Below, one piece after another: positions 47,679-58,776 of a stretch of DNA of 64,000 nt. Source of the stretch: Ectocarpus siliculosus (lineage: Eukaryota; Sar; Phaeophyceae; Ectocarpales; Ectocarpaceae); contig FN649727.1 of NCBI GenBank assembly GCA_000310025.1, positions 949,025 to 1,013,024 of the forward strand, given 5' to 3'. Numbering within the stretch: the first letter of the stretch is position 1; every line of letters starts with the position of its first letter. The position numbers and the translations under genes are program-made. Below the pieces are notes generated by a model. The model did not search any database. It saw only the letters and a program-made list of their open reading frames with translations, and was not told where the DNA came from.

Positions 47679-50600
47679 GCTTTTTCACTAGGCATGGTAT
47701 GATCGCCGTAGCGATGGTGCGTCGCGACGGAAGTTTTTGGCGGTCTCACGGAAATATATGTAGGGGAATATAACCACAACCCATGCATGGAGGCCCTAAT
47801 TGCGCGATGCGGTAGCGATTGAACGCGGCGCTCTTTCCTCCCTTGTAACGTTGAGCAAGCGAGGACGAACGGGTGTGTGCTTCCGTGTGAGGTGTGCGTA
47901 GGCAGTAAAAGAAACTTGGTGCTGATCTTGCGCGTGTTCCTAGCTCCTGCGGAATTTTCAGTTCTATCTCTTGGTGCGAAATGTGTCAAGCTTTATACAC
48001 ACAACAGCCGGCGCGGCACGGGACGAAAAGTGACCGGGATGGAATGGCTCCTGCAACATCGGTGGTGGTGGGATCAACACGGCACAAATGAGAAAAAATA
48101 GGGGTGCTCGGAGAGTGTGTGCCCGTAGCGTTGCAGGATTTTCTCTCCTGCGGTACTGCACGATTGCGTGAGGTGTGCTTTACTATCGTTGTAGCTGCTG
48201 CTAATGAGGAGACTCTGCGTTACCAACGTGGTGAAGGACGGGATATTGCTTTAACTAGGCGGGACGGGCAGAGATCATGTTGAGACTACCTTAGTCCAAC
48301 TTTGGTCAAGAGGTGGTTGGTTTTCGGGAGGAAGGGGCGTACGACAATGTTTCATGACGTCATTGCGGTTGGACCGGGGGGTATTGGGGGTCAAGCTAAC
48401 AGCAGATCAAATGGCCACGATAAGGAGCGTTACGGATTGGACAGAAGGGTTGTGTCGTAAGTATCAGGTTAGTAAGTTGTAGGGTTAAACTCGTTGCGTT
48501 GTGGAATAGACGTATGTGAAACCACGAGCAGACATGCGTTTCAATAGGTTTGCATGGGCCTCTCACCTCTCTCGGGGATGCCGGAAATTTTGTTGAACAT
48601 CACGGCTGCAGCCTTGTTTTTTGCAGGATATCGGTTTGATGTAGGCATATACTACAAGCGGCGATATTAAACACATTTTGTGTACGGTCGTAGTTTAGAG
48701 TTGTTCGCACGCCCTGAGGTTGATCACCAGCCGCCAGGAGATCCTCACAGATGGGATCCTGCTGGTGAAGGCCGGTACTGACCTCGACACGGCCACACCG
48801 CCGCGATCGAAATACACTTGGTAAGGTGATTTTGAGCAGTGTGAGAATCCTGAAGGAGGACATATCGATACCGCCAGAGGAGCTACTTCAGGACCACTCG
48901 TGAAATTGTCGTTGACCAAGTGGGGGCCCATCGCGACAGAGAAATGTCGTCTATTCGATGGACCCATTTTCGGCGGTGAAACCCGGGCACCGGGAAGGTG
49001 GTACAACTGCCACTTACAATTTACGAGCTCTTGCCTGCCCGCCAGCACCTGCATGTTGTGGGCGCCATCGTCCTACCATGCAACTACATTTCGCCGGGCA
49101 TCAGCATTGGTATAACAGACAACAGCGGCATGAAATCATTCCGCAGGCCCAAGAAGAGCAGGACAGCAGCAATCAGCGCTCGCTCTTTTTGAACATTGTC
49201 CCTTTTCACCATGTGGCTCCAACAAACTCCTCGCAGTTACATACATGGCAATTACGGAACACCTTATGCAAACAAAGAAAATACTTTCACATCGGCCGGA
49301 CGATTTAGCCGAGGGTCCCCTCTACTCCTTCGACGGATCAGCTGTGCGAGACTCGCGCCCGCTGGATAACCGAGAACTCCAACAATAACCGGTATAAATG
49401 CCTCGCGCGGCAAACAGGGGGTGCCGAACACCGCGACCTCGTGCCCCCTCGCCAATACAGCCCGGTCAAACCTTCGCCGAATGCCTGCAACAAAAAAGCA
49501 CGCGATTGCGATAAAACGTGAAATGGAACAACCAAGACGTTGAAACGGTTGCAGTGGGAGCCAGTGGAACGTGGCAAATATCAGCACCCGTCAAGGCGGG
49601 GAGAATCGTGGTGGTAATTCCGGGGCTTGTACAATACCTCCTAGAACGGCAATGCGCCAAATCACCTCGTGTGATCTAGAGTAGATATGGTTGAACCATG
49701 AAATAGGTACGATACAGCAGGTGGAGGCAACTGTAGACCACCAGCGAATCAAGAAAAAGCTCAGAACAAGAATGGTCTCCCGGGTAAGAACTTGAGACAG
49801 CTTTACGTCAAACTTTGAGCCTCAAGATGATCAAAGTGGAAGGCAATTTTGAGGCATCAGCCGGAAGAACGCAAAAGCCGTGAACGAGGGCGTGCAGATA
49901 GCCCTGCCTGTTGAGAACATGGTATTTCGGTTGCCGAGGCCAATACCATTCAAAATGATAAGATCCACCGAACACTTGCTATGCCGCGATAAGATCCTGC
50001 ACTTCAACCGAATTGGACCAAGAATCCGTTGCCAAAATGGGTAAGAGTGTCGCTACTTAGATTCAGTAAACCTGTTGCATCGCTACCATGGCGCACGTCG
50101 GGGTTGAGAAAAATGGCGAAGCAGGTGCAACATGATGCATGGGGGCTCAAGAACAGCGACCCCCCCGGGAAGAGCGGAAATCCTACCAATTTGGCGGCAA
50201 CAAAATGGGTTTTTCCCTCGTGATATGGTGAGGTCGTGTGACTTTTGCTCCACAATGATGTTGACGTTCGAGGTTTCAATATTGCAACATGCAGTCCTTG
50301 CTTGCTCCCAACAACATCTGCGGATGCTGTCTATGATTCACGAGGTCCAAACGCCTTCTGAGGTCTCAGCGTACGGGGCATTGCAATGTGAAGCCATACA
50401 TGAAAAACAGACATACCTGGTGACAACCAACCTACGGATAAAGTCTAGTGCAGAAAACAACAACCCGCCGACGGCCACAAAATAGTCTTGTATCGAGCAC
50501 CTCATCGTCTAGCAAATGAGGGCGACAACCAATTTCAGCGGGCATTGGCTGACCGAAACGAGAACTTAGCAACAGTAACAGGAGATTGTTTTCGGACATT

Positions 50601-50769
50601 TACGCCTCGATTCTCGAGCTAAAAAAACGACCCGTCAACGGGGGGTGAACCCACTTGCAGAACGCATCACGTCGTGCACGTTGAATGACTGCCACTCTCG
50701 TACCTTAACAACGTTGCCGCAAGCCCGCCACGTCCCTTTGTCCGTCGCTTCAGGATCGGCAACATCAGC
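47679..50769. other. Intergenic, no gene recognised
   Basis: 3 kb between the Acinus and ankyrin genes. Minus-strand frames at 48695-49054 (119 codons) and 49264-49587 (107 codons) are open and of mixed composition but carry no motif and no exon chain. They may be decayed transposon coding sequence. Confidence 0.45.
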
Positions 50770-51936
50770 CTAAGTGGTGGCAAAGGCGGCTCGGGGCCAT
50801 TTTTCCGCAGCATGGCCGACGAAGGAAGCATCGCTTGGCCACAGCCAAGATACAGCATGGACGGCCTCCGCTCGCAACAGTAAACGACGGATAGCCTCCA
50901 GCCTTTGCAGGTGCTCCTCCGTGGCGGGTTCGCCGTTGTCCAAAATCTTCTCCCAGAGGTATGACGTTGTGAGAGCCAGAGGCGTACCGTTGCATTGCAC
51001 CTCTCCCTCCGAGTTCGTGCCTCGAATGACCGATGTCGTATCCGCTCCAGCGTTAATGAGCAACCGCACGATCCTGGGAGTTTGCGACAAGCACCGCTGA
51101 ATACTGAAAACCAGGGCCGTGAGGCCGCTACTGATACGGTCGTTGATGGATGCATACTCAACGCCACCTTTTTCTTCCTTGAGCCTCTGCCGCAAGAAAT
51201 GCTTGAAGGATGCCTCAGCGGCACACATGAGAGCTGAGCCCGACGTATCGACCGCGCCCGCTCCGGTCAGGATCGCCAAGGTGTCCAAGTCGCGTTTCGA
51301 TGCAGCGAGGAGGAGAGCTTGTTTGCCGGCGTTTTCAGGGTTACACCCTTTAATCCCAAGTTCCTGGACTAGATGGCGCACCACTCCCGAGTGCCCACTG
51401 CTGGCAGCTACGTCCAGTGGGACGCCAGGGAACCCTGACGATGACGGTGGTTGTATGCAGATACATGGTGCATCCAACGACGCGTCCGCCTTACCGCGAA
51501 GCAGCTCCCTTATCGCGTCCAAGTGTCCTTCTTCAGCCACGATGTGCAGCGCTGTCTCTCCGGTTGGCATTCGAGTGTGGGGATTCGCGCCTGCCTCGAT
51601 CAATGCTCTCATCAACTCAGACTTTCCTTCGCGTGTAGCCGTATGAAGCGGTGTGCGGCCCGCAGATGTCACGGCCTCGAGGTCAGCACCAGCCTTGGTT
51701 AACAACTCCACGATGGCGACGTGTCCCTCCATAGCGCAAGCGTGCAGGGCAGTGGACCCGTCGTCAGTCACCATTGATACATCGGCTCCGTTTTCGATCA
51801 GGGTCTCCGCAACGTGCGAGTGACCCAAGAACGAGGCTAGAATTAGTGGAGTGATGCCATCATCATTGCCTTGATTGATGTCAACAGATCCCGTCTCTAG
51901 CACGGCTAGATAGAGTACGATCGATGGAGCCATCAC
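50770..51936 (-). CDS. Ankyrin-repeat protein, 388 residues, single exon
   Basis: One uninterrupted frame. Residues 20-150 contain four to five canonical ankyrin repeats: DDGITPLILASFLGHSHVAE, DDGSTALHACAMEGHVAIVE, SAGRTPLHTATREGKSELMR and TGETALHIVAEEGHLDAIRE, each followed by the LLxxGAD-type turn. Further diverged repeats run to about residue 300 (PLDVAASSGHSGVVRHLVQE, LLINAGADTTS). The C-terminal 80 residues are not repeats. No signal peptide or membrane segment. Such modules mediate protein binding, and no partner can be inferred. The ATG pair at 51936 is the first in the frame. Lack of introns contrasts with the neighbouring genes and could point to retroposition or a recently amplified family. 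Confidence 0.82.
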   Translation of the reverse strand: MMAPSIVLYLAVLETGSVDINQGNDDGITPLILASFLGHSHVAETLIENGADVSMVTDDGSTALHACAMEGHVAIVELLTKAGADLEAVTSAGRTPLHTATREGKSELMRALIEAGANPHTRMPTGETALHIVAEEGHLDAIRELLRGKADASLDAPCICIQPPSSSGFPGVPLDVAASSGHSGVVRHLVQELGIKGCNPENAGKQALLLAASKRDLDTLAILTGAGAVDTSGSALMCAAEASFKHFLRQRLKEEKGGVEYASINDRISSGLTALVFSIQRCLSQTPRIVRLLINAGADTTSVIRGTNSEGEVQCNGTPLALTTSYLWEKILDNGEPATEEHLQRLEAIRRLLLRAEAVHAVSWLWPSDASFVGHAAEKWPRAAFATT

Positions 51937-52454
51937 CTACAGCATGGTGGAGTTGATTATACCCATGCCGCTCCGCGACAGGGTTCATTTGCCTCTGATG
52001 TTGTTGTGTTGCTGAATGGAACGGCGCAGCAGCGGGAGCAGTAGACAAGCCAGCAACCGCAACGCTGCCACGGTCTGTCACGCTGTGTTGCTCTAGTTCG
52101 ACTTCGCCACTTTGTCTGTTGTTGCCTGTGGGCAGGGGGGTCCGGTTGAAACATGTGTGTAGTCTGGTGCATACATACCCGTCGCGGGGTAGAAAAAAAT
52201 GAATCCCATCCGCGTGTCCCCGTCCATAGGAGGATATATTGAAGGATACAGCAGCACTGCTGCCCGTTCGAGACTGCTCGCAAGGCGACTACTGTATTGC
52301 TTCTGCTGTTAGCTTTGCTCGTTGGTCGCTGGAAGAGTGACAGAGAGGGAGGGGCCACGCTGCCCTCTCCTGATCTCTTCCGTTCTATATCAGGTGACAA
52401 GATACAATCGACGGCGCGAGAGTAAATATATATATACAGTATAGCCATTGCCGT
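51937..52454. other. Upstream flank of ankyrin gene, nothing recognised
   Basis: Contains TATATATACAG and short open frames only. No regulatory element could be assigned. Confidence 0.45.
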
Positions 52455-52832
52455 TAGCCGGTCGCCCCGGTGGTCTAGTTGGTCTCCACGAACCCTTCTA
52501 GAGGTCAGGTCAGGGGTTCAAATCCCTGCGTAAACGAGCTTTTCTTGCAAAGTGAGGTTTTCCCTCGCTCCGCTCCTGGCCTAGTGGATAGCGCTAGTTG
52601 GTGTGTATTAGATAAAATTAGACCATCTGACAAGTCAACGTTGACTTGTCAGATGGTCTAATTTTATCTAATAGTGTGTACATAGAGTGCTGAAAACTCT
52701 TCTCGCATTAAAAGTCGAAGGCAACGTACCGCAGGATGGGAGGGTAGAGAGGGGCTCTTCTGTGTGACCACGGGTAGGAGTAAATGGCACAAGTGCTGTG
52801 AGCGCTGATTTGAAGGAGACAAAAACAAAAAA
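52455..52832 (+). mobile_element. SINE with tRNA-derived head and A-rich tail
   Basis: The head reads GGTCGCCCCGG, A-box TGGTCTAGTTGG and B-box GGGGTTCAAATCCC with a 5-bp T stem, but the acceptor ends do not pair. A second tRNA-like A-box (TGGCCTAGTGGATAGCGC) follows at about 52577, so the SINE looks dimeric. The 3' body at 52735-52805 matches the copy at 13640-13757 and ends in AAAAACAAAAAAAA. A 66-bp palindrome is lodged inside (52607-52672). Confidence 0.65.
52607..52672. repeat. Perfect 66-bp palindrome without spacer
   Basis: Two 33-base halves are exact reverse complements, beginning ATTAGATAAAATTAGACCAT and meeting at AAC|GTT. The word GTGTGTA lies next to both ends (52601-52607 and about 52674-52681), which hints at a tiny insertion with target duplication. 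It would form a 33-bp hairpin in single-stranded DNA or RNA. Confidence 0.95.
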
Positions 52833-54145
52833 AATACCGTCCTGTTGTCGCAACACGATCGATCCTTGGTATATTTAGACTACTACAGTATAATGTTAAT
52901 GTTGCCTACCTCATACAGCAGCAATATACCGTTTCACATGGATGGGACTCTGATAACGCCTATCGATCGATGTCCACAGCGCATATACCATCATCACAAC
53001 ATTGTAGCCGACCATGAGGAGGCGTAGATGCAGATATGCATACCAGACGGGAAAGTCACGAAGAAGACGGAGAAGCCATGATATTCTCATCCGATATGAG
53101 ATTTACCGCACGGAGTTAAAACGAAGCGGTTCCTCATACAACCCACTCACGATCGATCGTCTCCTAGTACATGTTTATTCCTCGCCAACGTCCTCTGTCT
53201 CTCCGTTGGCACACACTGCGCACACTCGTGTTGTCCTCGCGTTTTTTTTGTTGCGAGCCCCGCTGCGATCTCTCCGACCCCTTTACGGAAATGTTATAAA
53301 TTTCGTTTAGCTTTTTCAAGGCACCCCGGTGCGATCTCTCCGACCGGTGCGTTGCGCAATGAAATACCACACACAACGGACCTACTGGTGCTCAGCAGTG
53401 TAGTTGTTGTGAGCACGCACCCCGGTACCATATCCCCGATCGGTGTCATCTCTCCGCCTAATGTGTCGGTACCGTTGTTGTTGACCGGGATCAACCGGAA
53501 ACGGCAACGTAGGCTGGTATCTAACAGATTCCCATGCAGCGATTGGTCATAATGGGTTTGAATGCGAGCTTGGCTATGGCACTATGGCATGACAAAAGGA
53601 CAAGAAACGATGTTGTTTCGATCTTGGTACCGGTACATACAGGTATCAGTCGTAGGCAGCAGTACATTAGAATTCGTCGTGTAAGGTGAGGTTCGGCTTG
53701 AATGTATGTCAAGTGCTTGGTTGGGTGCACGGTTTACAACTTTCATACAACGCAAGCGAAAACAGCTGACATCCCCCGCGTGAACCGCGACCGTACATAT
53801 ACACACCAAAACAAGGAGTGACGTCCCGTCCGCCGACACCGTCCCCATGTGTATAAGGTGCGCACATACATTTGCGTGGTTTCGGCCTCTCAAAAGAGCT
53901 CATTCTTGGATTGGGGATCCGCGAGATCGCACCCGGTGCGACCTCACCAACCCCAGTGCGGAAATCGAAAGAAATCATGCCGTTTTTTTTGTTTTCTTGG
54001 CGCACCCAAGTGCCATCTCCCCGACCGGCACCGTCTCTCGGCCTTTCGTGGTATGCGTACACCCTGACCGCAACATTGTTAGCATGACAACCAGCCTATC
54101 GACAACACAACAGCGGTGCTTATGGTGATGGTGGGTGATGAGCGT
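52833..54145. other. Intergenic with dispersed GGTGCGATCTCTCCGACC repeats
   Basis: At least five related copies of a word like GGTGCGATCTCTCCGACCGG occur at about 53265, 53327, 53420, 53927 and 54001, in one orientation. No gene was seen. It lies downstream of the SOUL gene's stop codon. Confidence 0.55.
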
Positions 54146-57100
54146 TTACACCCTCACGGCAACCTCGTTTGTTCGAAGGAAACCGGGCATGAACGGGGGT
54201 TGGTACTGGTAGACCAGCAACCCGCCCTTGGGTGTAAGCCCTTCGCCCTCTAGCGCCTGGAAAAGTTCTCGAGAAACTTCTGCCACCTTTTTCTATTAGA
54301 TCGGTGACGCATGAAAGGGGTCCGGGTCGCGGCAAGGAGGGGAAGGAGACGGAGAAGAGTCAGGCTGCAGGGCGGCGGTGTCATTTCCACTGCTACTCGA
54401 AGAGGAGAGAAACGAGCGTACTCTCTGTCGTTATAAAGCGTTTTTCTGCCGATGGCATAGCGAATCAACGGGAACCATGGGCTGTGTTTGGCGGCATAGA
54501 GGTACGGGTGCATGTGCACCTTGTGTCGTTCTTCGTGAGTGGCACCCTCGAGCTGTATGTTCATGATCCACGCACGTTCGGTGGACACTGTCGTGTGGTA
54601 ATTTCATTTGGACTGTCGGCGTTTGAAAACTATGGCATAGAAGCGCTGTTCGTGGATGGGGCCTACGAAAGCGCGACTGTGGGGGACAACCACCTGCTGG
54701 AGGGCATTCCTTGAACCGGAGAAAGACCGAGTCATACGGGATTTGATGCGGCGTTCTGCAGGCAGGTTCCACGATGAATAGCCAAACCGACCACGGCGGT
54801 GGCAACAGCAACAATCAACATCCGCAAAGCGAAGCGACGGCAGCGACCACAACGCTTTCTCGCAGGACAGAGTCGTGCTGCCTGTCGCAACACGAGCTCA
54901 CCCCCAAGCCAGCAACGGGGGCGACGAGAATCAGCGTTGCATGATACTCTGCTTCTAGCTGAGCTGCCCAAGAGGGGCATACTACCCCCCCCATTTGACG
55001 GGTCCCCCCTCCCACCTCGTCGGGAGACGGACCCCGGAAGCGAACCGCCACCATACGATGTGCCCCTACGCTCTTGATCTTGACTCTGCCATCCTTGGGC
55101 TTGGGCAGAGTACCTGCTGTATACTGTTTCGTTGTTGAATGGAGAACAAAAGGGGGAGGGTGACGGGAAGGTGAAATTTGGGCATTCGAATGTGATCAAG
55201 GCAGACGGTAACGACAACAGCAGCGACAACAAGAGGAGGGAAGTGGCGCACAGCGCATCAGGCCCACAACGAAACGAGACCATTCCGAGGGGATGAGATG
55301 GGTAGCTCAGCGAGCATCGAGGTTTCACGTCGCCGACAGGAACGTTTGTCGTCGGGGCTCACAACTAGCGTTTCATGCCGCTCAAAACACCCCTCACAGC
55401 AAGACAGGATTGTTGGAAAATGTCTCAGCCCGTCTCCCCGCAACCGAAAACCGCCGCCCCGCCAACCAAGGAACCCAAACATGTTTCATGCTGCGGCCCA
55501 CCTTTTTCGGCATGACGAAGGAGACTTTCATGTTCCGGAAGTTCGATTTGAGCTCCGTCCGTACGGGGCTTGTCATGGAAACGGTGGCCTTCTGTGGCTG
55601 TTCCGTCCTTACGGGCGCGGTCATGGCCACCTGCGCAGGCTCCACCTCTCCGTCCTCCGAAACACGCCCGCCCGCGTTGTCGCCGAAGATGTACCTGCAG
55701 AGAAGCGCACGGACCGGACGTACAGGTTGTCTCCTGCAAGTAACCATGGCCCCTTCCACTAAATACCTCCGCGCGTAAAGCTGATACCGTATGTGACACA
55801 AGGTACCACACCCCCCGGACTGGTTTTCAAAGCTCGATTACCAGTGGCGGTGCCGAAAATGGGGGCATTGGAACCGTCTCACCGAGAGCTTTCGGGAAAA
55901 GTGTCACATGATTTGTGGGTCCTTTTCGTCGTGGAGCAATCGAGCTTTAAAAATCGGTCCAGGGGGGGGGTGGTATCTTGTGCCATCTATGGTGCTTTGC
56001 GTGATTTCTCGCTAGAGACCGATCGGTGTCGTCATCAGTCTCCTCCCCATGTTGTACAGCAGATTTCTTTACCATCCCCTTGAAGAAAATGCAATGTTCA
56101 ACACAAACAAGGTAGACATACGTACAAGCACGAGGTATTCTACCAGTCATCAGTCTCCTCCCCATGTTGTACAGCAGGTTTCTTTACCATCCCCTTGAAG
56201 GAAATGCAATGTTCAACACAAACAAGGTAGACATACGTACAAGCACGAGGTATTCTACCAGTGCTCCCTCAGAGATACTCTGGGATGCAAATGAGTGTGG
56301 CGATGAGCAATGGCGCCGAGGGTACTCAAAGACCAGAGAGGCGAGTCAACCGGCCTGTAGCGATTTGCTCACCCGGCCACGTTCATGAAGCCCTTGGTGG
56401 TGCCCTCCCTCATCGTTTCGCCGGACACGACGGACTCGGCGATGAGGTACGGCTCGTAATCCCGCACCTCTGCCGCCAATCTGCCAACGCGGACGGTCTT
56501 GGACACGGTGTAGGTCGGCCTTTCTAGCCTGCTAACGCTCACTCTGGGAGAAACGGAAAGTGTGAGAGAGGAAGAGAGGGAGTGGGGGGGTTATGGAAGA
56601 GGAGTGACACGGGGGCGGGACCATGGCGCTTGGAAATGGCCGTGAAAAATGGGCAACACAGCCTGCTAACGCTCACTCTGGGAGAAACGGAAAGGACATG
56701 TGAGAGAGGAAGAGAGGGAGTGGGGGGGTTATGGAAGAGGAGTGACACGGGGGCGGGACCATGGCGCTTGGAAATGGCCGTGAAAAAATGGGCAACACAT
56801 GCCGCTCACATGCGAAGAAATTTGACTTTGGCCGTTGTGGTGTGTCGGGGTGTCGGTGTCTGTAGATATAAATGCACTGGCCGGTGATGTTGTGCATAAC
56901 GCGTGTGTCGCTGTAAGCTGGCCGCTTTCTGGCGGCCAACAACAGTCTGCTTGAGGCTGCACAACCGCCGAGTATAGTCTACACGTACGTGCTGCCGACG
57001 GCGAGACTACCCGCTGTGCTGAACGAGCCACAGCCTTGCCAAGAAGGTTCCCTGTATCTCGCTGTTTTCTTCACTTCTGTGCTGCATATAGGCACACCCC

Positions 57101-57327
57101 ACGCACTCCCCGGCCAATTGCCGTCCCGACAGTAGAGCGCACGTTCTTGATATTCCAATCTACCTCTGTGGTCAACGAGATCTACCAAGAACAAAACGTG
57201 TGCTGTCGACGTTTGGAAGTACTCACAAGAACTTTGCTGGCAAGGCCACGCAAATGGCACCCGTCAAGACTCCCGCCCACTTCAGCAGAGTCGCCTTCGA
57301 CACCTCCTTCAGAGAGGAGGGGACCAT
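54146..57327 (-). CDS. SOUL/HBP family haem-binding protein
   Basis: Five exons on the minus strand, 57327-57227, 56528-56373, 55694-55502, 55123-55016 and 54292-54146, with GT-AG borders and matching phases (2/1, 2/1, 0/0, 0/0), total 234 residues. The full SOUL fold is readable: AEVRDYEPYLIAES, NVAGYIFGDN across a junction, the duplicated VAMTAPVRTE and VSMTSPVRTE, VSFVMPKKYTAGTLPKPKDG across another junction, MVAVRFRGPSPDE, and the terminal PPFMPGFLRTNEVAVRV. SOUL proteins bind haem or other tetrapyrroles. The N-terminus (about residues 12-33, LLKWAGVLTGAICVALPAKF) is hydrophobic, a signal anchor or cleaved signal, so the protein probably enters or is tethered to a membrane compartment. 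Introns hold a MITE, tandem duplications and an unrelated plus-strand frame. It is divergent from the 65-residue gene at 57806. Confidence 0.93.
54304..54714 (+). other. Unrecognised open frame inside a SOUL intron, opposite strand
   Basis: A 136-codon frame lying wholly in the last intron of the SOUL gene. It reads REPWAVFGGIEVRVHVHLVS and later ALFVDGAYESATVGDNHLLE, with no stop for 411 nt. No family recognised. The opposite strand is also partly open (54250-54588). Either strand could be a decayed transposon piece, or the frame may be chance. Confidence 0.3.
55785..55993. mobile_element. MITE of the GACACAAG family
   Basis: Left TIR TACCGTATGTGACACAAGGT followed by ACCACACCCCCCGG; the right TIR is the inverse (GGTATCTTGTGCCATCTATG). 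The subterminal GGACTGGTTTTCAAAGCTCG block matches the copy at 28956-29135. It sits in an intron of the SOUL gene. Confidence 0.75.
56031..56261. repeat. 115-bp tandem duplication in a SOUL intron
   Basis: Two copies of a unit starting GTCATCAGTCTCCTCCCCAT at 56031 and 56146, nearly identical through GAGGTATTCTACCAG. Intronic. Confidence 0.9.
56528..56797. repeat. 134-bp tandem duplication covering a splice acceptor region
   Basis: Two units start CCTGCTAACGCTCACTCTGG at 56528 and 56662 and continue through TGGCCGTGAAAAA. On the minus strand each unit ends in GAGCGTTAGCAG, the 3' splice site used by SOUL exon 2. The exon-proximal copy is the one that fits the reading frame. Confidence 0.85.
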
Positions 57328-57805
57328 GCTCCTCTCGGCGTGTAGTCGACAAGCTGCAAGCAGTTACGTGGCCATTGCACGTCTTGCATCTCGTCATCAT
57401 CAGACATCTGCACGCAGTTTCGCCGACTTTTTGTTCCCCGAACGGCAATAAGCAATAAGCAAAAAGTACGTACGCATGTGCGGTGCATCCTCATGACTAA
57501 TTAAACCAATCAGAGACCTGTCTACCTGGCCAGGCCAGGCCGTCACGCGGGGTCACACGCGTCATATATCGTGCGCGAACGTATCCTTTTCACCTCGCCA
57601 TCCAGAGCTCTCTCTTTTTCTCTCTCTATCTCTGCCCGCCCCACCTTCTCCTGGTACCCGCCCATCTACTCAGTGCATGGCTGCTGCTATTGGTCATCAC
57701 TGGCACATCGCTACTGCTGGGGGGAGGAGGGAGAGGCCACACAAACCGCCACGCTCGCGGGAGCAGGGTTAATCCACAAGCCGGCGCGGCGCTTTGCACA
57801 ACGCC
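57328..57805. promoter_or_regulatory. Putative bidirectional promoter, SOUL / microprotein
   Basis: 478 bp between divergent start codons. It contains a CT-rich run (57607-57630). No TATA box. The call is by position only. Confidence 0.35.
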
Positions 57806-58386
57806 ATGATGCAATATCTGGACATGGAGGCGCTATCGTGGCTCTGCGTGGCGTGGGGCGTGCTGGAGCTCGGTTTCCTCGCGGTGATCATGCTGTATCT
57901 GGTTCCGAGGATGAACCGCCTCGAGGCTCCCGCCAAGGTAAGGCGTCGGGGTGATCCGCTGTTCAACATGAAGCGTTGATGTTGCCAGATCCTTTTTCGT
58001 TGACCCAACCGTTCGTTCGCCTGCGTGCATGACACGCTCTCGAAGAGAAACAGCAGACTGGGTTGTGGGGCATAGCTCGCGTCGCCATGGCAACGAGGTA
58101 GGTCGTCATCATGGCTGCAAGACTGTCGTCACGAATCGATGGATTGCAGGCTACCGCCATGGTGTATGGTGTGGCATGCGCGTCGTTTTCCAACATGTCC
58201 ACGGCACTGAGCGCGCGAAAAACGCGCACTTGCGTACACACACGAACCGTCCCTGTGTGTTCTTTGTTGCGTCTTTGCGTTACACGCCAGAAAATGCTGT
58301 CGATTCTGTACTCCTCACAGGTGGTTGTAGGGCTTTCGGGATATGAAGAGCGGCTCCATCCCCTGATACGAACGCCCGAAGAGTAG
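57806..58386 (+). CDS. 65-residue single-span membrane microprotein
   Basis: Two exons, 57806-57937 and 58321-58386, joined at CCCGCCAAG|GTAAGG and CTCACAG|GTG in phase 0. The first ATG gives MMQYLDMEALSWLCVAWGVL, and a hydrophobic helix of about 25 residues continues through LGFLAVIMLYLVP, followed by a basic/polar tail (RMNRLEAPAK) and exon 2 (GYEERLHPLIRTPEE). Topology is probably a single transmembrane span with a short N-terminus. No family recognised; small subunits of respiratory or photosynthetic complexes have similar architecture, but that is speculation. Support comes from good splice sites and the hydrophobic pattern. A chance ORF is possible given the length. Confidence 0.6.
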
Positions 58387-58776
58387 CACACACAACTCCG
58401 CACACATTGCGTGACACGACCAGGCTGGCTACACCAAGCCATAGTTCAAAGAAACTACAGCATATGTAGACTAAACCTTTGTAGAACGTGTGCTGTATGC
58501 ATGCAAGTAGTACATCCGTCTAGATACCTAGAGAACCCGTACCCGTTCGAGCAACATGTCCCGTTCCAAGGTATTTTCTCCGCTGATTTATCCGATTTCT
58601 CCGCCGTGGCAGAGAGCCCCCCGCCTGCTGGCATCCCCTCACAAAGTCGCTGCAAGTGTTCTTTCGCCATGCGTCGAGAGATGAATGGGGCAGGCTGCTA
58701 TTGGGTATCGGGGTCGTTCCTCTAACCTCATGAATTGCCCTCGCATCAATGTTTTTTTAAGGGCGCGGGGGAGATC
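58387..58776. other. Intergenic, nothing recognised
   Basis: The stretch between the microprotein stop and the TIR element. Short frames only. Confidence 0.45.

Noticed and set aside
52460-52534. Functional tRNA gene
   Set aside because: The T arm is good, but the acceptor ends do not pair and a SINE body follows.
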